Origin: Owenia fusiformis | Lineage: Eukaryota > Annelida > Polychaeta > Sabellida > Oweniidae | Direction of reading: 5' to 3' | Length of the DNA stretch: 50,000 bases | NCBI GenBank assembly: GCA_903813345.2 | Contig: CAIIXF020000812.1 | Span: 1-50,000, forward strand | In this document: positions 30,689 to 43,294 of the stretch, piece by piece | Position numbering within the stretch: position 1 is the stretch's first letter | Layout: every line of letters begins with the position of its first letter | Program-made: the position numbers and the translations under genes | Notes under the pieces: model-generated | Told to the model about the DNA's origin: nothing | Seen by the model: only the letters and a program-made list of their open reading frames with translations | Databases searched by the model: none

Positions 30689-32578
30689 ATGACCAGAAAA
30701 AGAAATAACAAACTACATAGGTCCTATATCAAACATAGGAACACAAGCATAATACATAAAAAACAAGCAGCCAAAACCAAACTGGTGGTAAACATATCAG
30801 ACCAACAACTATCTAAACCAGAACTTTCAGTCCTCTCTAAAGGACTAAAGTTCATACCCACACCCGACCCCAAAAATATACAACATTACCTGACCACTGA
30901 CATCTCAGATTTTACTAGAAAATTGAGATTAAAATTGATGTTTCATAACAGCAAACGCTCAAAACACCCATTCCAAAACAAAAGCACTTTCATACCTCCC
31001 GTCTCTACTTCACCCAAACTAGAGAAATATATCAACAATATAGAGAAGGATATTAAACGAATCAATATACCTATCCACCAAAACAACCTATCCAAACCAG
31101 AACAAACAGCTTTAAAACAATTAAAAAACAACCAAAAAATCATCATCAAAAGAGCTGATAAAGGTGGAGCTGTCACCGTTCAGAACAAATCAGACTACCA
31201 AACAGAAGCAATTAGACAACTCTCCGACTCTAACACTTACAACAAAGTCGAATCACCACACATACAAGAAATATGCCAAGCAATTAAAAAAATTGCTTTA
31301 GAAATGTATAGAGAACACGACATTGATGAAACAACGTTGAATTTCCTCACACCCACAGGGAAAGAACGCGCACCTAGATTCTATCATTTACCAAAAATAC
31401 ACAAAAACAAGTCGCCCCCACCAGGAAGACCAATCCTATCTGGTAACAACGGGCCAACAGAAAAAATAGCAATGTACTTGGACTATTTCCTCCAACCACT
31501 CACCAAAATGATACCTTCATTTGTCAGAGATAGCACTGATCTCATCAACAAATTGCAATCACTACCCGCCCTCAAACCAGACTGCATTCTAGTAACAATG
31601 GACGTGAGCAGCCTTTACACCAACATCAACCATAGTGACGCTATTGCAGCAACGCTAAAACACATCAACTTGAACAAAACCAATCTCCAACTAGACATCA
31701 ACATACCCTCTAACAGAAGAATTACACAATTACTCAACATTATTCTCAAACAGAACATATTCGAATTCAACAATGAATACTACCACCAGAAATTCGGATG
31801 CGCCATGGGCTCTAAAATCAGTCCCTCGCTGGCCATTCTAGCTATGGCTGAAATTGAGAACAAAATCTTAGAAACAGCACCCAACAACAAAAAACCCACG
31901 ATTTACCTCAGATATATCGACGACATATTCATAATCTGGGAACACAACACCCAGGAACTCAACACATTCATTCAACATTGCAACCAAACACATGACACAA
32001 TTAAATTTGAAGTAGAAACATCTACAACGGAAATACCATTCCTTGACGCTCTGATATACAAACCTAAGGAGTTCAACACCACCAAAACACTACACACCAA
32101 ACTATACTCCAAACCAACCGATGCTCACATATTCATACCTGCAAACTCATTTCACCCTAAACATTGCCTAGACAACCTAGCCAAAGGGGAATGCATTAGA
32201 TACAAAAAACTCTGCACTACAACACTAGACTACGATTCAAACTCGGAAAACCTCAAAAAATACCTAAAAACACGTGGACATAACCCGAGGAACTTCAACA
32301 AACACATAGCTAACACCAGAAAACTAAATAGAACGCTACTACTGAACCAACCAGCCCGTACCCGCCGCACTAAAACATATGAAAACAACACACTACCATT
32401 CATTACCACACACTCGGGTATCAACCACCAGATCAAAACTATTCTGCAAAAACACTGGCACATTATAAAAAGCGACCCTACACTAACCCAGATATACCCC
32501 AATAGCCCTACTATTGCTCTGAGAAGAAACCAAAATCTCAGCGATGCTCTAGTCAGAGCCAAATTCTCTAACACATAG
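30689..32578 (+). CDS. Penelope-like reverse transcriptase (P4)
   Basis: Protein identical to P1; intact YIDD and motif A aspartates. Confidence 0.93.
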   Translation: MTRKRNNKLHRSYIKHRNTSIIHKKQAAKTKLVVNISDQQLSKPELSVLSKGLKFIPTPDPKNIQHYLTTDISDFTRKLRLKLMFHNSKRSKHPFQNKSTFIPPVSTSPKLEKYINNIEKDIKRINIPIHQNNLSKPEQTALKQLKNNQKIIIKRADKGGAVTVQNKSDYQTEAIRQLSDSNTYNKVESPHIQEICQAIKKIALEMYREHDIDETTLNFLTPTGKERAPRFYHLPKIHKNKSPPPGRPILSGNNGPTEKIAMYLDYFLQPLTKMIPSFVRDSTDLINKLQSLPALKPDCILVTMDVSSLYTNINHSDAIAATLKHINLNKTNLQLDINIPSNRRITQLLNIILKQNIFEFNNEYYHQKFGCAMGSKISPSLAILAMAEIENKILETAPNNKKPTIYLRYIDDIFIIWEHNTQELNTFIQHCNQTHDTIKFEVETSTTEIPFLDALIYKPKEFNTTKTLHTKLYSKPTDAHIFIPANSFHPKHCLDNLAKGECIRYKKLCTTTLDYDSNSENLKKYLKTRGHNPRNFNKHIANTRKLNRTLLLNQPARTRRTKTYENNTLPFITTHSGINHQIKTILQKHWHIIKSDPTLTQIYPNSPTIALRRNQNLSDALVRAKFSNT

Positions 32579-33166
32579 AACAACCCTATTATATATAATT
32601 TACAACTACCCGACCTCTAATAACCAAACCACCACACCCAGAAAACCCAAAACACACGAACAACTAACAAATTCAATATTTACATACCAAAAAAACATGA
32701 TATACAACACAACAAGCACACCAATTAAAGACCGCAACTCTCCCAAACCAACTAAATTCCCGGGGAAATCACTGTGTTTCTTGACCCGTAGAAATACAAC
32801 CATAACTCAACCAATATTGCACCAAACTTCAAAAACTAAACACCATAAGGTAGCTACAACCCTATTCTAAACAACCACTACAAATAAAAGGCAATACACA
32901 GCTACTAAATAACAACAATAACACGAAAACCACGAAAAACTTTGAAAAAATCGGCACCATATTACGATTCATCAACCACAAAACCACAATCGAACATTCT
33001 AAACACAAAACTTTAACACGACCTTATAGAACAAACTTAGACAAACAAAAACACACCAACCACACTAAAATCAAGGCACTACATCCAGAGCTATACCCGC
33101 TTAAAGTCACACAACAAACACACTTACATTTAATCTTATCGACTTTTCACTAAGAAGAGCAATAAA

Positions 33167-33210
33167 CCGGAAGTTTGTTCTCTGACGTCCGCACCTTCCA
33201 TATAAATATA
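33167..33210 (+). promoter_or_regulatory. ORF1 promoter (P4)
   Basis: Same ETS, CRE and TATA elements, unchanged. Confidence 0.65.
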
Positions 33211-33283
33211 ACACACGAGGACGATAGATCATATTACAGTACAACACTGACAACATAACAACAACAACAACCTAAACCTCAAC

Positions 33284-34039
33284 ATGAGCATTGCCAAAGA
33301 CCTATCAATAGGCCAGATGATTGCCAACGCCAATGATACCCAGGCGTCTATCTGCAGCGGGAGATTCAACTCTCATAACTCTATGGAGATGAATGACAAC
33401 AGGGACACCATTCCCGACTCAGAAGTACCAGCTAACAGCGCTGCCTTCAACAAGCAAGCCTTTAAACAAGCTACAACCAGCAGCCCTAAAGACAAACACC
33501 ATATCAAGTCGGCCTCTACCTTCACAAAAAACAACCCTTTATACACAATACCACGCAAACCCAAACCCACTCTCAACATCATAGACGCGATGGGTCTAGG
33601 CCTACCTACAAACATCGGGAACAACCCCAACGCCACACGCCAAGCAGACCCAGCTCTACTCACCCGTTTGAGAACATCAATACACTGGGAAGCCAGACAC
33701 GATGGCGTCCTTAAAAGCCTTAACAACTGCCCGGGAGGCATCCCAAGAGGCCTCATACCAAATATCAAATGCGGCGCCCCTGAGAAGGAAACCTCTGATA
33801 TTGAAAAGGCGTTTGATGTTATTTTACACCATTGCAGCGACCAGCTGACAGAAGCCACCACACTCCACAGCCAAAACAGACTAGACTTTCACAGACAACA
33901 AACCAGTGATACCATCCAAACGCTAGCCAAAACCATCGGCCTTGTAGAAGCAGACAAACTGGCAGAGCAGTACAGGCGTGAGGCCTTCAAACCAAAAAGA
34001 CGGGAACCAAACACAAAACCCCGTGGGAAAAGACAGTAG
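33284..34039 (+). CDS. ORF1 (P4)
   Basis: Protein identical to P1. Confidence 0.85.
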   Translation: MSIAKDLSIGQMIANANDTQASICSGRFNSHNSMEMNDNRDTIPDSEVPANSAAFNKQAFKQATTSSPKDKHHIKSASTFTKNNPLYTIPRKPKPTLNIIDAMGLGLPTNIGNNPNATRQADPALLTRLRTSIHWEARHDGVLKSLNNCPGGIPRGLIPNIKCGAPEKETSDIEKAFDVILHHCSDQLTEATTLHSQNRLDFHRQQTSDTIQTLAKTIGLVEADKLAEQYRREAFKPKRREPNTKPRGKRQ

Positions 34040-34068
34040 AACAAAACTACTTTAAAAAATACAACCCC

Positions 34069-34105
34069 GGCCCTTCTCAGGGCCACCATTCTCTACCAAA
34101 AGAGC
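34069..34105 (+). terminator. Histone-type 3' end signal (P4)
   Basis: Identical to P1. Confidence 0.85.
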
Positions 34106-34392
34106 AATTAAACATTTATGAATTAAAAAGTATGAATGTGTATAGCATATGAAATGTATGAACGTGTATGGAAACCGCCAAACATGTTAACCCGAAACTA
34201 TATTAACCCCCCTAAAACTAATAAAGCAAACCCTTGTATTACTAACTTTAAAACTAAACAACACTTCTACTACTAGTGCCAACCAAAACACACCAAACGT
34301 TTACAATTTAAACCTGCAAACCACTGCCCGTACTTCGGAACACACACCCGTGTATACACTAACATTCCCCCTTCCCCCTCCCCATTCCCCAA

Positions 34393-34506
34393 GCCGCTGA
34401 TGAAGAACACATCATGGACTACCACCCATGAGTTCGAAACATCTTGTGCTCTTATCATGACACACATATAAGAGAGATGGTCCACCACAGGACCGGGATG
34501 TCCGGC
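34393..34506 (+). ncRNA. Hammerhead ribozyme (P4)
   Basis: Sequence as in P1; cleavage predicted after 34502. Confidence 0.85.
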
Positions 34507-35195
34507 CGCCCTCACAAAAATAACAAAAAACAAAACAATATTTCTTGGGTAAGATACGAACAATATCTTACGCCATTTTTACTGACATATACTATTCTTG
34601 TCACATATTAGACATGCGATAGTTTAGGGAAACTTAGGCGACTAGATTATGTCTCCCAGGTCCCCACACAGAGACCTCTCACCGCTTGTTCACAGACTGC
34701 ATGAACAATGCGTGCACATAACTGGTGATGTCTCAAGACATTTTCTAAGTCATCTCCCCAAGAATCAGTGCTTTTACGGCTGTCTCCATTAGCCATAAGG
34801 ATAAAACCAAACTAAGTGAATAACTAGCGTACCTAGTCTCCGGACATGGGTCCTATCGAGAATTGTCAGATGGACACTCACCAAGTATATGTCAACAACA
34901 AAACAACCATTTTTTGTGAAGAACTGGCTGAACCATCTCACCTTACCAGGTGTTTCGAACATTTTTCTTCAATCAGCGCACCGTTCCCCCCCCCCCCCTT
35001 CCCCCTCCCCACAAGCCACCACATACACGGCTACCAACAAAGTACCACCAACACAATACACATATCCACACCAAGCTAGGATAACATACTAAACAACCAA
35101 ACAACCAAACTTTAACCCAATCACCACACTTTCACGAAGCGACCAACCTCGCAATACGCGCTAAGCGATACCTCATAACAAACACACTACCTACA

Positions 35196-36660
35196 CAATC
35201 AAGTTAATATCTCCAAAACTACAAATGCTACCACCACAATATACATATCAATATCAAGCCAGAATACAATACTAAACAACCAAACAACCAAACAACAATT
35301 CACTCACCACACTTTTGCTACCAATGCAGCCAAACATATACGAAATCCACGAATGCCAATACCGCATCTTACAAATTACAAACGGAAAACACCACCCCCA
35401 CCCAAAAGCCACAACTCAGCCTAAAAATATGGTAAAAATACAAGACACCCCTCACCAGAAAGCTAACACAATTCCCTATCTAACAAAATCAACATTAAAT
35501 AACATAATAACCAAAAGAATACTCCGAAAAACCAATACGCATAGACCCGTACATAAAATTAAAACTATAAAACAAAATATTACTCAAATAAGACGACAAA
35601 ACATTAACCTTACAAACAAGTTAAAATTTCACACCATACCATGTGTACGATCACGAAATACACACAGTTGAACACCCAAAACAACACCCAAAACAACAAA
35701 CAAGATAATAAAACCATCTACATACAAACCAAAGACTCTTATATCACCTCACTAACCATTACGTGTATTAGAAATTATCAATCCCAAAATGCGCACAAAC
35801 AGATATCTCAGAGCGGAAAAACCGCCCTCACAATCAAGTTAAAATCTCTTAAACTATAATTGCCACCACCAAAATAAACACATCCTCAACATACCAAGAT
35901 ATCATACTAAACAACCAAAAAACCAAATAACAGCTTATTCATCATACCTTTCCTACCCACACAGCAACACACATACGAAATCGGTGAACAAAAATACCGC
36001 ATCTTAAAAATCAGGAACGGAAAACACCACACCCACCAAAAAAGCCATATCTCAGCCAAAAAACACGGTATTGACACAATACACCACACACTGGAAAGCT
36101 GCCATAACATACTAACCAACCAAACCAAAATGGAATAAACAACTAACCATACCAATCCTCCATAAATCAACACGCATATACCCTCACGGGAAATCAAAAC
36201 TAAAAAACATAATATTGCGAACGAAAATACCCCCCCACAATCAAGTTAATATCTCTACAACTATCAATGCTACCATCATTATACACATATCTACATCAAA
36301 CCAGGATACCATACTAAACAACCAAACAACCAAACAACAACTAACTAACCATACTTTTGCTACCAACACAACCATACATATACGAAATACGCGAACGCCA
36401 ATACCGCATCCCATGAATTATGAACGGAAAACACCGCTCTCAACATAATAACCAAATATCAACTAAAAACATGGTTACAAAACAAGACACCCTCTACCAG
36501 AAAGCTACCACAGCATACTAGAGAACCAAACCATACCCATACCAATTATTAACCACATATTTACCCACAAACCATCAAGCATATACCGTTTTTTGGAATA
36601 CTAAAACCAAAAAAGCCATACCCAAAATCATAACAAAAACAATTCCAATTTAATCCAAAT
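35196..36660 (+). repeat. Leader subrepeat array (P4)
   Basis: Same order and lengths as P1. Confidence 0.8.
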
Positions 36661-36991
36661 GGCAACAAGACGAATCTCATAAACTAGATACCAAAACACT
36701 TTAATATATCAACTCGATATAGAAAACAAATCAAAGGCCTCTCAAACATCACCTAAAACATTAAACATAGCACCACGCAAACTAAAAATAGTTCACCTAT
36801 TCACACTTCACAAACCAACTTTCATAACAATAGAGATACCATCTCTATAATTACATCGCTAACACTGCATATCATTAACTGATTCCAAATCACTGATCCC
36901 TCTCATCCCACTCAATACTCAACATCTCAGAGAACAATACGCATACCTGCAACAACTACAATCATTCATATTATAGCAACACTTGCTAAAT

Positions 36992-38881
36992 ATGACCAGA
37001 AAAAGAAATAACAAACTACATAGGTCCTATATCAAACATAGGAACACAAGCATAATACATAAAAAACAAGCAGCCAAAACCAAACTGGTGGTAAACATAT
37101 CAGACCAACAACTATCTAAACCAGAACTTTCAGTCCTCTCTAAAGGACTAAAGTTCATACCCACACCCGACCCCAAAAATATACAACATTACCTGACCAC
37201 TGACATCTCAGATTTTACTAGAAAATTGAGATTAAAATTGATGTTTCATAACAGCAAACGCTCAAAACACCCATTCCAAAACAAAAGCACTTTCATACCT
37301 CCCGTCTCTACTTCACCCAAACTAGAGAAATATATCAACAATATAGAGAAGGATATTAAACGAATCAATATACCTATCCACCAAAACAACCTATCCAAAC
37401 CAGAACAAACAGCTTTAAAACAATTAAAAAACAACCAAAAAATCATCATCAAAAGAGCTGATAAAGGTGGAGCTGTCACCGTTCAGAACAAATCAGACTA
37501 CCAAACAGAAGCAATTAGACAACTCTCCGACTCTAACACTTACAACAAAGTCGAATCACCACACATACAAGAAATATGCCAAGCAATTAAAAAAATTGCT
37601 TTAGAAATGTATAGAGAACACGACATTGATGAAACAACGTTGAATTTCCTCACACCCACAGGGAAAGAACGCGCACCTAGATTCTATCATTTACCAAAAA
37701 TACACAAAAACAAGTCGCCCCCACCAGGAAGACCAATCCTATCTGGTAACAACGGGCCAACAGAAAAAATAGCAATGTACTTGGACTATTTCCTCCAACC
37801 ACTCACCAAAATGATACCTTCATTTGTCAGAGATAGCACTGATCTCATCAACAAATTGCAATCACTACCCGCCCTCAAACCAGACTGCATTCTAGTAACA
37901 ATGGACGTGAGCAGCCTTTACACCAACATCAACCATAGTGACGCTATTGCAGCAACGCTAAAACACATCAACTTGAACAAAACCAATCTCCAACTAGACA
38001 TCAACATACCCTCTAACAGAAGAATTACACAATTACTCAACATTATTCTCAAACAGAACATATTCGAATTCAACAATGAATACTACCACCAGAAATTCGG
38101 ATGCGCCATGGGCTCTAAAATCAGTCCCTCGCTGGCCATTCTAGCTATGGCTGAAATTGAGAACAAAATCTTAGAAACAGCACCCAACAACAAAAAACCC
38201 ACGATTTACCTCAGATATATCGACGACATATTCATAATCTGGGAACACAACACCCAGGAACTCAACACATTCATTCAACATTGCAACCAAACACATGACA
38301 CAATTAAATTTGAAGTAGAAACATCTACAACGGAAATACCATTCCTTGACGCTCTGATATACAAACCTAAGGAGTTCAACACCACCAAAACACTACACAC
38401 CAAACTATACTCCAAACCAACCGATGCTCACATATTCATACCTGCAAACTCATTTCACCCTAAACATTGCCTAGACAACCTAGCCAAAGGGGAATGCATT
38501 AGATACAAAAAACTCTGCACTACAACACTAGACTACGATTCAAACTCGGAAAACCTCAAAAAATACCTAAAAACACGTGGACATAACCCGAGGAACTTCA
38601 ACAAACACATAGCTAACACCAGAAAACTAAATAGAACGCTACTACTGAACCAACCAGCCCGTACCCGCCGCACTAAAACATATGAAAACAACACACTACC
38701 ATTCATTACCACACACTCGGGTATCAACCACCAGATCAAAACTATTCTGCAAAAACACTGGCACATTATAAAAAGCGACCCTACACTAACCCAGATATAC
38801 CCCAATAGCCCTACTATTGCTCTGAGAAGAAACCAAAATCTCAGCGATGCTCTAGTCAGAGCCAAATTCTCTAACACATAG
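36992..38881 (+). CDS. Penelope-like reverse transcriptase (P5)
   Basis: Protein identical to P1; intact catalytic residues. Confidence 0.93.
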   Translation: MTRKRNNKLHRSYIKHRNTSIIHKKQAAKTKLVVNISDQQLSKPELSVLSKGLKFIPTPDPKNIQHYLTTDISDFTRKLRLKLMFHNSKRSKHPFQNKSTFIPPVSTSPKLEKYINNIEKDIKRINIPIHQNNLSKPEQTALKQLKNNQKIIIKRADKGGAVTVQNKSDYQTEAIRQLSDSNTYNKVESPHIQEICQAIKKIALEMYREHDIDETTLNFLTPTGKERAPRFYHLPKIHKNKSPPPGRPILSGNNGPTEKIAMYLDYFLQPLTKMIPSFVRDSTDLINKLQSLPALKPDCILVTMDVSSLYTNINHSDAIAATLKHINLNKTNLQLDINIPSNRRITQLLNIILKQNIFEFNNEYYHQKFGCAMGSKISPSLAILAMAEIENKILETAPNNKKPTIYLRYIDDIFIIWEHNTQELNTFIQHCNQTHDTIKFEVETSTTEIPFLDALIYKPKEFNTTKTLHTKLYSKPTDAHIFIPANSFHPKHCLDNLAKGECIRYKKLCTTTLDYDSNSENLKKYLKTRGHNPRNFNKHIANTRKLNRTLLLNQPARTRRTKTYENNTLPFITTHSGINHQIKTILQKHWHIIKSDPTLTQIYPNSPTIALRRNQNLSDALVRAKFSNT

Positions 38882-39469
38882 AACAACCCTATTATATATA
38901 ATTTACAACTACCCGACCTCTAATAACCAAACCACCACACCCAGAAAACCCAAAACACACGAACAACTAACAAATTCAATATTTACATACCAAAAAAACA
39001 TGATATACAACACAACAAGCACACCAATTAAAGACCGCAACTCTCCCAAACCAACTAAATTCCCGGGGAAATCACTGTGTTTCTTGACCCGTAGAAATAC
39101 AACCATAACTCAACCAATATTGCACCAAACTTCAAAAACTAAACACCATAAGGTAGCTACAACCCTATTCTAAACAACCACTACAAATAAAAGGCAATAC
39201 ACAGCTACTAAATAACAACAATAACACGAAAACCACGAAAAACTTTGAAAAAATCGGCACCATATTACGATTCATCAACCACAAAACCACAATCGAACAT
39301 TCTAAACACAAAACTTTAACACGACCTTATAGAACAAACTTAGACAAACAAAAACACACCAACCACACTAAAATCAAGGCACTACATCCAGAGCTATACC
39401 CGCTTAAAGTCACACAACAAACACACTTACATTTAATCTTATCGACTTTTCACTAAGAAGAGCAATAAA

Positions 39470-39513
39470 CCGGAAGTTTGTTCTCTGACGTCCGCACCTT
39501 CCATATAAATATA
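39470..39513 (+). promoter_or_regulatory. ORF1 promoter (P5)
   Basis: Same ETS, CRE and TATA elements, unchanged. Confidence 0.65.
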
Positions 39514-39586
39514 ACACACGAGGACGATAGATCATATTACAGTACAACACTGACAACATAACAACAACAACAACCTAAACCTCAAC

Positions 39587-40342
39587 ATGAGCATTGCCAA
39601 AGACCTATCAATAGGCCAGATGATTGCCAACGCCAATGATACCCAGGCGTCTATCTGCAGCGGGAGATTCAACTCTCATAACTCTATGGAGATGAATGAC
39701 AACAGGGACACCATTCCCGACTCAGAAGTACCAGCTAACAGCGCTGCCTTCAACAAGCAAGCCTTTAAACAAGCTACAACCAGCAGCCCTAAAGACAAAC
39801 ACCATATCAAGTCGGCCTCTACCTTCACAAAAAACAACCCTTTATACACAATACCACGCAAACCCAAACCCACTCTCAACATCATAGACGCGATGGGTCT
39901 AGGCCTACCTACAAACATCGGGAACAACCCCAACGCCACACGCCAAGCAGACCCAGCTCTACTCACCCGTTTGAGAACATCAATACACTGGGAAGCCAGA
40001 CACGATGGCGTCCTTAAAAGCCTTAACAACTGCCCGGGAGGCATCCCAAGAGGCCTCATACCAAATATCAAATGCGGCGCCCCTGAGAAGGAAACCTCTG
40101 ATATTGAAAAGGCGTTTGATGTTATTTTACACCATTGCAGCGACCAGCTGACAGAAGCCACCACACTCCACAGCCAAAACAGACTAGACTTTCACAGACA
40201 ACAAACCAGTGATACCATCCAAACGCTAGCCAAAACCATCGGCCTTGTAGAAGCAGACAAACTGGCAGAGCAGTACAGGCGTGAGGCCTTCAAACCAAAA
40301 AGACGGGAACCAAACACAAAACCCCGTGGGAAAAGACAGTAG
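39587..40342 (+). CDS. ORF1 (P5)
   Basis: Protein identical to P1. Confidence 0.85.
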   Translation: MSIAKDLSIGQMIANANDTQASICSGRFNSHNSMEMNDNRDTIPDSEVPANSAAFNKQAFKQATTSSPKDKHHIKSASTFTKNNPLYTIPRKPKPTLNIIDAMGLGLPTNIGNNPNATRQADPALLTRLRTSIHWEARHDGVLKSLNNCPGGIPRGLIPNIKCGAPEKETSDIEKAFDVILHHCSDQLTEATTLHSQNRLDFHRQQTSDTIQTLAKTIGLVEADKLAEQYRREAFKPKRREPNTKPRGKRQ

Positions 40343-40371
40343 AACAAAACTACTTTAAAAAATACAACCCC

Positions 40372-40408
40372 GGCCCTTCTCAGGGCCACCATTCTCTACC
40401 AAAAGAGC
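40372..40408 (+). terminator. Histone-type 3' end signal (P5)
   Basis: Identical to P1. Confidence 0.85.
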
Positions 40409-40695
40409 AATTAAACATTTATGAATTAAAAAGTATGAATGTGTATAGCATATGAAATGTATGAACGTGTATGGAAACCGCCAAACATGTTAACCCGAAA
40501 CTATATTAACCCCCCTAAAACTAATAAAGCAAACCCTTGTATTACTAACTTTAAAACTAAACAACACTTCTACTACTAGTGCCAACCAAAACACACCAAA
40601 CGTTTACAATTTAAACCTGCAAACCACTGCCCGTACTTCGGAACACACACCCATGTATACACTAACATTCCCCCTTCCCCCTCCCCATTCCCCAA

Positions 40696-40809
40696 GCCGC
40701 TGATGAAGAACACATCATGGACTACCACCCATGAGTTCGAAACATCTTGTGCTCTTATCATGACACACATATAAGAGAGATGGTCCACCACAGGACCGGG
40801 ATGTCCGGC
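40696..40809 (+). ncRNA. Hammerhead ribozyme (P5)
   Basis: Sequence as in P1; cleavage predicted after 40805. The private change at 40653 lies outside it. Confidence 0.85.
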
Positions 40810-41498
40810 CGCCCTCACAAAAATAACAAAAAACAAAACAATATTTCTTGGGTAAGATACGAACAATATCTTACGCCATTTTTACTGACATATACTATTC
40901 TTGTCACATATTAGACATGCGATAGTTTAGGGAAACTTAGGCGACTAGATTATGTCTCCCAGGTCCCCACACAGAGACCTCTCACCGCTTGTTCACAGAC
41001 TGCATGAACAATGCGTGCACATAACTGGTGATGTCTCAAGACATTTTCTAAGTCATCTCCCCAAGAATCAGTGCTTTTACGGCTGTCTCCATTAGCCATA
41101 AGGATAAAACCAAACTAAGTGAATAACTAGCGTACCTAGTCTCCGGACATGGGTCCTATCGAGAATTGTCAGATGGACACTCACCAAGTATATGTCAACA
41201 ACAAAACAACCATTTTTTGTGAAGAACTGGCTGAACCATCTCACCTTACCAGGTGTTTCGAACATTTTTCTTCAATCAGCGCACCGTTCCCCCCCCCCCC
41301 CTTCCCCCTCCCCACAAGCCACCACATACACGGCTACCAACAAAGTACCACCAACACAATACACATATCCACACCAAGCTAGGATAACATACTAAACAAC
41401 CAAACAACCAAACTTTAACCCAATCACCACACTTTCACGAAGCGACCAACCTCGCAATACGCGCTAAGCGATACCTCATAACAAACACACTACCTACA

Positions 41499-42963
41499 CA
41501 ATCAAGTTAATATCTCCAAAACTACAAATGCTACCACCACAATATACATATCAATATCAAGCCAGAATACAATACTAAACAACCAAACAACCAAACAACA
41601 ATTCACTCACCACACTTTTGCTACCAATGCAGCCAAACATATACGAAATCCACGAATGCCAATACCGCATCTTACAAATTACAAACGGAAAACACCACCC
41701 CCACCCAAAAGCCACAACTCAGCCTAAAAATATGGTAAAAATACAAGACACCCCTCACCAGAAAGCTAACACAATTCCCTATCTAACAAAATCAACATTA
41801 AATAACATAATAACCAAAAGAATACTCCGAAAAACCAATACGCATAGACCCGTACATAAAATTAAAACTATAAAACAAAATATTACTCAAATAAGACGAC
41901 AAAACATTAACCTTACAAACAAGTTAAAATTTCACACCATACCATGTGTACGATCACGAAATACACACAGTTGAACACCCAAAACAACACCCAAAACAAC
42001 AAACAAGATAATAAAACCATCTACATACAAACCAAAGACTCTTATATCACCTCACTAACCATTACGTGTATTAGAAATTATCAATCCCAAAATGCGCACA
42101 AACAGATATCTCAGAGCGGAAAAACCGCCCTCACAATCAAGTTAAAATCTCTTAAACTATAATTGCCACCACCAAAATAAACACATCCTCAACATACCAA
42201 GATATCATACTAAACAACCAAAAAACCAAATAACAGCTTATTCATCATACCTTTCCTACCCACACAGCAACACACATACGAAATCGGTGAACAAAAATAC
42301 CGCATCTTAAAAATCAGGAACGGAAAACACCACACCCACCAAAAAAGCCATATCTCAGCCAAAAAACACGGTATTGACACAATACACCACACACTGGAAA
42401 GCTGCCATAACATACTAACCAACCAAACCAAAATGGAATAAACAACTAACCATACCAATCCTCCATAAATCAACACGCATATACCCTCACGGGAAATCAA
42501 AACTAAAAAACATAATATTGCGAACGAAAATACCCCCCCACAATCAAGTTAATATCTCTACAACTATCAATGCTACCATCATTATACACATATCTACATC
42601 AAACCAGGATACCATACTAAACAACCAAACAACCAAACAACAACTAACTAACCATACTTTTGCTACCAACACAACCATACATATACGAAATACGCGAACG
42701 CCAATACCGCATCCCATGAATTATGAACGGAAAACACCGCTCTCAACATAATAACCAAATATCAACTAAAAACATGGTTACAAAACAAGACACCCTCTAC
42801 CAGAAAGCTACCACAGCATACTAGAGAACCAAACCATACCCATACCAATTATTAACCACATATTTACCCACAAACCATCAAGCATATACCGTTTTTTGGA
42901 ATACTAAAACCAAAAAAGCCATACCCAAAATCATAACAAAAACAATTCCAATTTAATCCAAAT
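41499..42963 (+). repeat. Leader subrepeat array (P5)
   Basis: Same order and lengths as P1. Confidence 0.8.
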
Positions 42964-43294
42964 GGCAACAAGACGAATCTCATAAACTAGATACCAAAAC
43001 ACTTTAATATATCAACTCGATATAGAAAACAAATCAAAGGCCTCTCAAACATCACCTAAAACATTAAACATAGCACCACGCAAACTAAAAATAGTTCACC
43101 TATTCACACTTCACAAACCAACTTTCATAACAATAGAGATACCATCTCTATAATTACATCGCTAACACTGCATATCATTAACTGATTCCAAATCACTGAT
43201 CCCTCTCATCCCACTCAATACTCAACATCTCAGAGAACAATACGCATACCTGCAACAACTACAATCATTCATATTATAGCAACACTTGCTAAAT

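Larger units (their letters stand above)
30358..36660 (+). mobile_element. PLE unit P4
   Basis: Full unit, 6303 bp, with no distinguishing change noticed in its two genes. Confidence 0.92.
36661..42963 (+). mobile_element. PLE unit P5
   Basis: Full unit. It carries a private G-to-A change at 40653, about 45 nt upstream of its hammerhead. Confidence 0.92.
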